Made by a program: the position numbers and the translations under genes. Shown piece after piece: positions 15,017-17,900 of a stretch of DNA of 17,900 bases. Each line of letters begins with the position of its first letter. Position 1 is the first letter of the stretch. The notes beneath the pieces are model-generated. The model did not search any database. It was not told the DNA's origin and worked only from the letters and a program-made list of their open reading frames with translations. Source of the stretch: Lysobacterales bacterium (GTDB taxonomy: Bacteria; Pseudomonadota; Gammaproteobacteria; Xanthomonadales; SZUA-5); assembly GCA_024710675.1 (NCBI GenBank), contig JANJUH010000428.1, positions 1 to 17,900 of the forward strand. Direction: 5' to 3'.

Positions 15017-15652
15017 ATGAATCCTGGCCTGATCCGCGGCCTCTACGCGCTCATCGATCCCTCCTGGGCACCCCCTGCGCAACTGGCCGAATCCACGGCT
15101 GCCGCGATCCGCGGCGGGGCCCGGCTGGTGCAGTACCGTGACAAGGACGCCAGTCCAGCCGAGCGCGCCGAGCGGGCGCGTGTGGTCTACGCCGAGTGCC
15201 GGCGCGCGGGCGCGATCTTCATCGTCAACGACGATGTCGAACTGGCCTTCGAGTTGATGGCGCACGGCGTCCACCTCGGCGAGATGGACGCGACGATCGC
15301 GTCGGCGCGGGCACGCCTGGGGCCGCTGGCGATCATTGGCGCCTCCTGCTACGACAGCGTGGTCAACGCCCAACGCGCCACCGATGCGGGCGCCAGCTAC
15401 GTGGCTTTCGGCGCCTTCTTCCCGACCCGCACGAAGCCCAATGCGCGCCACGCCGAACCCTTTCTTCTGCGCAAGGCCAGGACCCTCGGGCTGCCGCTGG
15501 TGGCGATCGGCGGCATTACGCCCGAGAACGGCGGCGAGTTGATCGCCGAGGGCGCAGACGCGCTGGCAGTGGCAAGCGGACTGGCGGGCTCGGAAGGCGT
15601 CGAGGCACGGGCAAGGCGTTACGCAGCGCTCTTCGAACGCAACACCGACTGA
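15017..15652 (+). CDS. thiE: Thiamine-phosphate synthase
   Basis: The 211-residue TIM-barrel enzyme joins HMP pyrophosphate with THZ phosphate to make thiamine monophosphate. Visible motifs are LVQYRDKDA (about 36-44), FIVNDDVELA, the HLGEMDA loop in place of the common HLGQxD, and AFGAFFPTRTKPNA, which corresponds to the phosphate-binding FPTxTK loop. AIGGITPEN and the final VASGLAGSE segment complete the barrel. Length is usual for the family. ATG 15017 gives the family N-terminus (LIRGLYALIDP) but has no strong Shine-Dalgarno. The 111-bp gap to the divergent rubredoxin gene holds no recognisable TPP riboswitch. No other thiamine genes are beside it. alr follows 89 bp later on the same strand. 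Confidence 0.94.
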   Translation: MNPGLIRGLYALIDPSWAPPAQLAESTAAAIRGGARLVQYRDKDASPAERAERARVVYAECRRAGAIFIVNDDVELAFELMAHGVHLGEMDATIASARARLGPLAIIGASCYDSVVNAQRATDAGASYVAFGAFFPTRTKPNARHAEPFLLRKARTLGLPLVAIGGITPENGGELIAEGADALAVASGLAGSEGVEARARRYAALFERNTD

Positions 15653-15741
15653 ACACCGCCCGCGCATTGCCATCGGCCAGGGCTTGCCCCGCCCGCGACA
15701 CTCCTCGACCCTTCGCCTCGTCTCCTGCCTACCCGATCACC

Positions 15742-16839
15742 ATGCGTGCAACCACTGCGACCATCCACCTGCCTGCCCTCACCCACAACCTCCAGCGCGT
15801 GCGCCAGCTCGCGCCGCGCTCCAAGGTCATGGCGGTGGTCAAGGCCGACGGCTACGGCCATGGCCTGGAGCGCGTCGCCGGGGCGCTGGCCGACGCCGAT
15901 GCCTTCGGCGTCGCCACGCTGGTCGACGGCGAGCGCCTGCGCCGCGCCGGCATGAGTCACCGCATCGTACTGTTCCCGGGTTTCGACGAGGCGGGCGACC
16001 TCCCGCTGGTGCGCGAACTCGGCATCGACTGCGTGCTGCACCACGAATCGCAACTGCGCCTGCTGGAGCGCGCTCCGGCCGGCCCGCCGATCGCGCTGTG
16101 GATCAAGCTCGACACCGGCATGAACCGCCTCGGCTTCGCCCCCGCCGAGGCGCGACGGATCCACGAGCGCGTCCACGCGCTGGCTTGCGTGAGCGAGATC
16201 CGCTGGATGACGCATTTCTCCTCGGCCGACGAGAATGACCGCGAACAGACCGAGGGCCAGATGGCGCGCTTTGCGGCCGCGATCGAAGGGCTGCCCGGCG
16301 AGCGCTCGCTGTGCAACTCGGCGGCGCTGCAGGCCTTCCCGGCCAGCCACGGTGACTGGGTGCGCCCGGGCGGCATGCTCTACGGCCTGTCCACCTTTCG
16401 CCGCAAGAGTGGCCGCGACCTCGGTCTCGAGCCGGCGATGACACTCACCACCCGCCTGATCTCGGTCCGCGAGTGCGCCGCCGGCGAGCGCATCGGCTAC
16501 GGCGGCAGTTTCACCTGCCCGCGCGCAATGCGCGTGGGCATCGCGGCGATCGGCTACGGCGACGGTTATCCCCGCCATGCGCCCTCGGGCACCCCGGTCA
16601 AGGTCGCGGGACAGGCGGGAAGCGTGGTGGGGCGCGTTTCGATGGACTTGCTGGCGATCGACCTGAGCGCGGCGCCGGCCGCCGATGTCGGCAGTGAGGT
16701 CCTGCTGTGGGGACCCGAGTTGCCGGTCGAGCAGGTCGCCGAGGCGGCCGGCACCATCGGCTACGAGCTGGTCTGCGGCGTCACCCGCCGCGTGCAGTTT
16801 GCCGAAGCCGGCCACGAAGTCCTGTCCGCCGCGGCCTGA
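15742..16839 (+). CDS. alr: Alanine racemase
   Basis: The 365-residue PLP enzyme interconverts L- and D-alanine for peptidoglycan. Lys34 in VVKADGYGHG binds PLP. The second catalytic base is Tyr253 in GERIGYGGSF, followed by GIAAIGYGDGYPR. Other conserved parts are KLDTGMNRLGF, the active-site segment LCNSAAL, WVRPGGMLYG, and VGRVSMDLLAIDL. I chose ATG 15742 because the family N-terminus (ATIHLPALTHNLQRVR) begins there. The same frame is open back to 15196 inside thiE, but that part is a shadow of thiE. No clear Shine-Dalgarno is visible, so some coupling to upstream translation is possible. Whether this is the constitutive Alr or the catabolic DadX cannot be decided; no dadA is adjacent. Confidence 0.95.
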   Translation: MRATTATIHLPALTHNLQRVRQLAPRSKVMAVVKADGYGHGLERVAGALADADAFGVATLVDGERLRRAGMSHRIVLFPGFDEAGDLPLVRELGIDCVLHHESQLRLLERAPAGPPIALWIKLDTGMNRLGFAPAEARRIHERVHALACVSEIRWMTHFSSADENDREQTEGQMARFAAAIEGLPGERSLCNSAALQAFPASHGDWVRPGGMLYGLSTFRRKSGRDLGLEPAMTLTTRLISVRECAAGERIGYGGSFTCPRAMRVGIAAIGYGDGYPRHAPSGTPVKVAGQAGSVVGRVSMDLLAIDLSAAPAADVGSEVLLWGPELPVEQVAEAAGTIGYELVCGVTRRVQFAEAGHEVLSAAA

Positions 16840-16885
16840 CGGGGCGCTATCGTCGGCGTCAATGCCCCCGAAAAGCGTCGCCGCG

Positions 16886-17900
16886 ATGACGGATCCTTTT
16901 GCCGACTGGCTGGCCGAGCGCCGCGGCGCTCTCGACGGCGCGCGCAAAGGCGCCGCGCTCGACACGCTGTTGCTGGCCAGCGACTTCGCCTGGGACGAAC
17001 TGACCCGTCGTCCGGAACTGCTGTCATTGGTCACGGGCCGGCCGAACGCCGCCGCGCGCAAAGCCCTCGCCCCACCCGCAAACGACCACCCTGAACTCGC
17101 CGATGCACTGCGCCGCTATCGCCGTGCCGAATCGCTGTCGATGGTCATCGACGATGTGCTCGGGCGCGACGAGGTCGAGACCACCTTGGCGCGGTCGACA
17201 CGCCTCGCCGAGCATTGCCTGGCGATTGCCAGCGCTGCCGTGCGTCGCGAACTGGTGGCGCGCCACGGCGAGCCGCGCGACGAGGAAGGGCGGATCCAGC
17301 CGCTCGTCATCCTGGGACTCGGCAAGCTCGGCTCGGGCGAGCTCAATTTCAGCAGCGACATCGACCTGATCGCCGCCTTCCCGTCTGCCGGCGAGACCGA
17401 CGGTCGCCGTGCACTCGACAACGAGGAATTCTTCGGGCGCATGGTGCAGCGGATCAGCCAATTGCTCGGCGACACCAGCGCCGAGGGCTTCTGCCACCGG
17501 GTCGACTGGCGACTGCGGCCTTTCGGCAGTGCCGGCCGGCTGGCCTTGTCCTTCGATGCGATGGAGGCCTATTACCAGCGCGAGGGTCGGGACTGGGAGC
17601 GATTCGCGCTGCTGCGCGCGAGGCCAGTGGGCGCTAATGCGGATGCAGGACGTGAGTTGCTCGAGCGTCTGCGGCCCTTCGTCTGGCGTCGCTACTTCGA
17701 TTACGCCGCCCTCGAAGGCCTGCGCGAACTGAAGTCTCTCGTCGATGCCGAAGTGCGCCGGCGTGACCGCGAGCAGGATCTCAAACTCGGCCCCGGCGGC
17801 ATACGCGAGATCGAGTTCCGCGTGCAGCTCGAATCGATCGTGCGCGGCGGCCGCGACCCGGCACTGCGCACCGGCAATACGCTGGCGCTGGTGGCGCTGC
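16886..17900 (+). CDS. glnE: Glutamine synthetase adenylyltransferase/deadenylylase, N-terminal part (runs off the window)
   Basis: About 338 codons are visible and the frame is open to the right edge. GlnE (about 946 residues in E. coli) switches glutamine synthetase off and on by adding or removing AMP, under control of PII proteins. The N-terminal nucleotidyltransferase domain, responsible for removing AMP, has LGLGKLGSGELNFSSDIDLI with the metal-binding pair Asp158/Asp160. DWRLRPFGSAGRLALSFDAMEAYY and GPGGIREIEFRVQ then follow in the family order. Two in-frame starts exist, ATG 16862 and ATG 16886, and neither has a good ribosome site. I list 16886; the earlier one adds eight residues (MPPKSVAA). 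The gene begins 22-46 bp after alr on the same strand, so it may share its transcript. Confidence 0.93.
   Translation, partial: MTDPFADWLAERRGALDGARKGAALDTLLLASDFAWDELTRRPELLSLVTGRPNAAARKALAPPANDHPELADALRRYRRAESLSMVIDDVLGRDEVETTLARSTRLAEHCLAIASAAVRRELVARHGEPRDEEGRIQPLVILGLGKLGSGELNFSSDIDLIAAFPSAGETDGRRALDNEEFFGRMVQRISQLLGDTSAEGFCHRVDWRLRPFGSAGRLALSFDAMEAYYQREGRDWERFALLRARPVGANADAGRELLERLRPFVWRRYFDYAALEGLRELKSLVDAEVRRRDREQDLKLGPGGIREIEFRVQLESIVRGGRDPALRTGNTLALVAL

Noticed and set aside
15619..17061. A 480-codon minus-strand open frame
   Set aside because: It runs antisense to alr and the start of glnE and shows no recognisable motif.

Overview
The window looks like chromosomal DNA of a high-GC gammaproteobacterium, most probably of the Xanthomonadales/Lysobacterales. 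The basis is the gene families (RfaH, a YheS-type ABC-F protein, a Xanthomonas/Aeromonas-type secreted alpha-amylase, a YncD/PqqU receptor, GlnE), the very G+C-rich third codon positions, and REP-like repeats with GTAG heads between genes. I place the organism by inference, not by a marker gene. No transposase, integrase, CRISPR array, rRNA or tRNA is visible. The content is mostly core metabolism and cell-envelope genes.

Layout from left to right. (1) 16-3048, minus strand: ugd, then uxs, then rfaH. The first two make UDP-glucuronate and UDP-xylose from UDP-glucose. The third is a NusG-family antiterminator of the kind that helps long surface-polysaccharide operons to be transcribed. (2) 3185-3889, minus: a periplasmic Mip/FkpA-type peptidyl-prolyl isomerase, followed by two hairpins. 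(3) 4015-5933, plus: a 16-codon leader ORF whose stop overlaps the start of a YheS-type ABC-F ATPase. (4) 5934-6330: two inverted REP doublets, a C-rich 6/7-mer repeat and the amylase upstream region. (5) 6331-7743, plus: secreted GH13 alpha-amylase. (6) 7744-7979: a strong hairpin and REP-like hairpins between convergent genes. (7) 7980-8774, minus: thymidylate synthase. (8) 9059-11110, plus: a divergent EF-G-like GTPase. (9) 11111-11330: a GGG-heptamer array and another REP doublet. (10) 11331-12476, plus: a 381-residue protein of unknown function. (11) 12597-14905, minus: rubredoxin, then a TonB-dependent receptor closely resembling E. coli YncD/PqqU. (12) 15017 to the right edge, plus: thiE, alr and the first part of glnE.

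The genes form small functional groups rather than one system. ugd and uxs are consecutive pathway steps, spaced like one transcript. The rubredoxin and PqqU-like genes are 35 bp apart on one strand, and thiE, alr and glnE are collinear. I did not find a convincing new multi-gene system. The most unusual items are the overlapping leader ORF before the ABC-F gene, three families of REP-like hairpins whose stems vary in a compensatory way, three GGG-phased repeats in intergenic gaps, the uncharacterised 381-residue protein, and two family members with altered key motifs (the RfaH C-terminal domain and the EF-G-like G3 motif).
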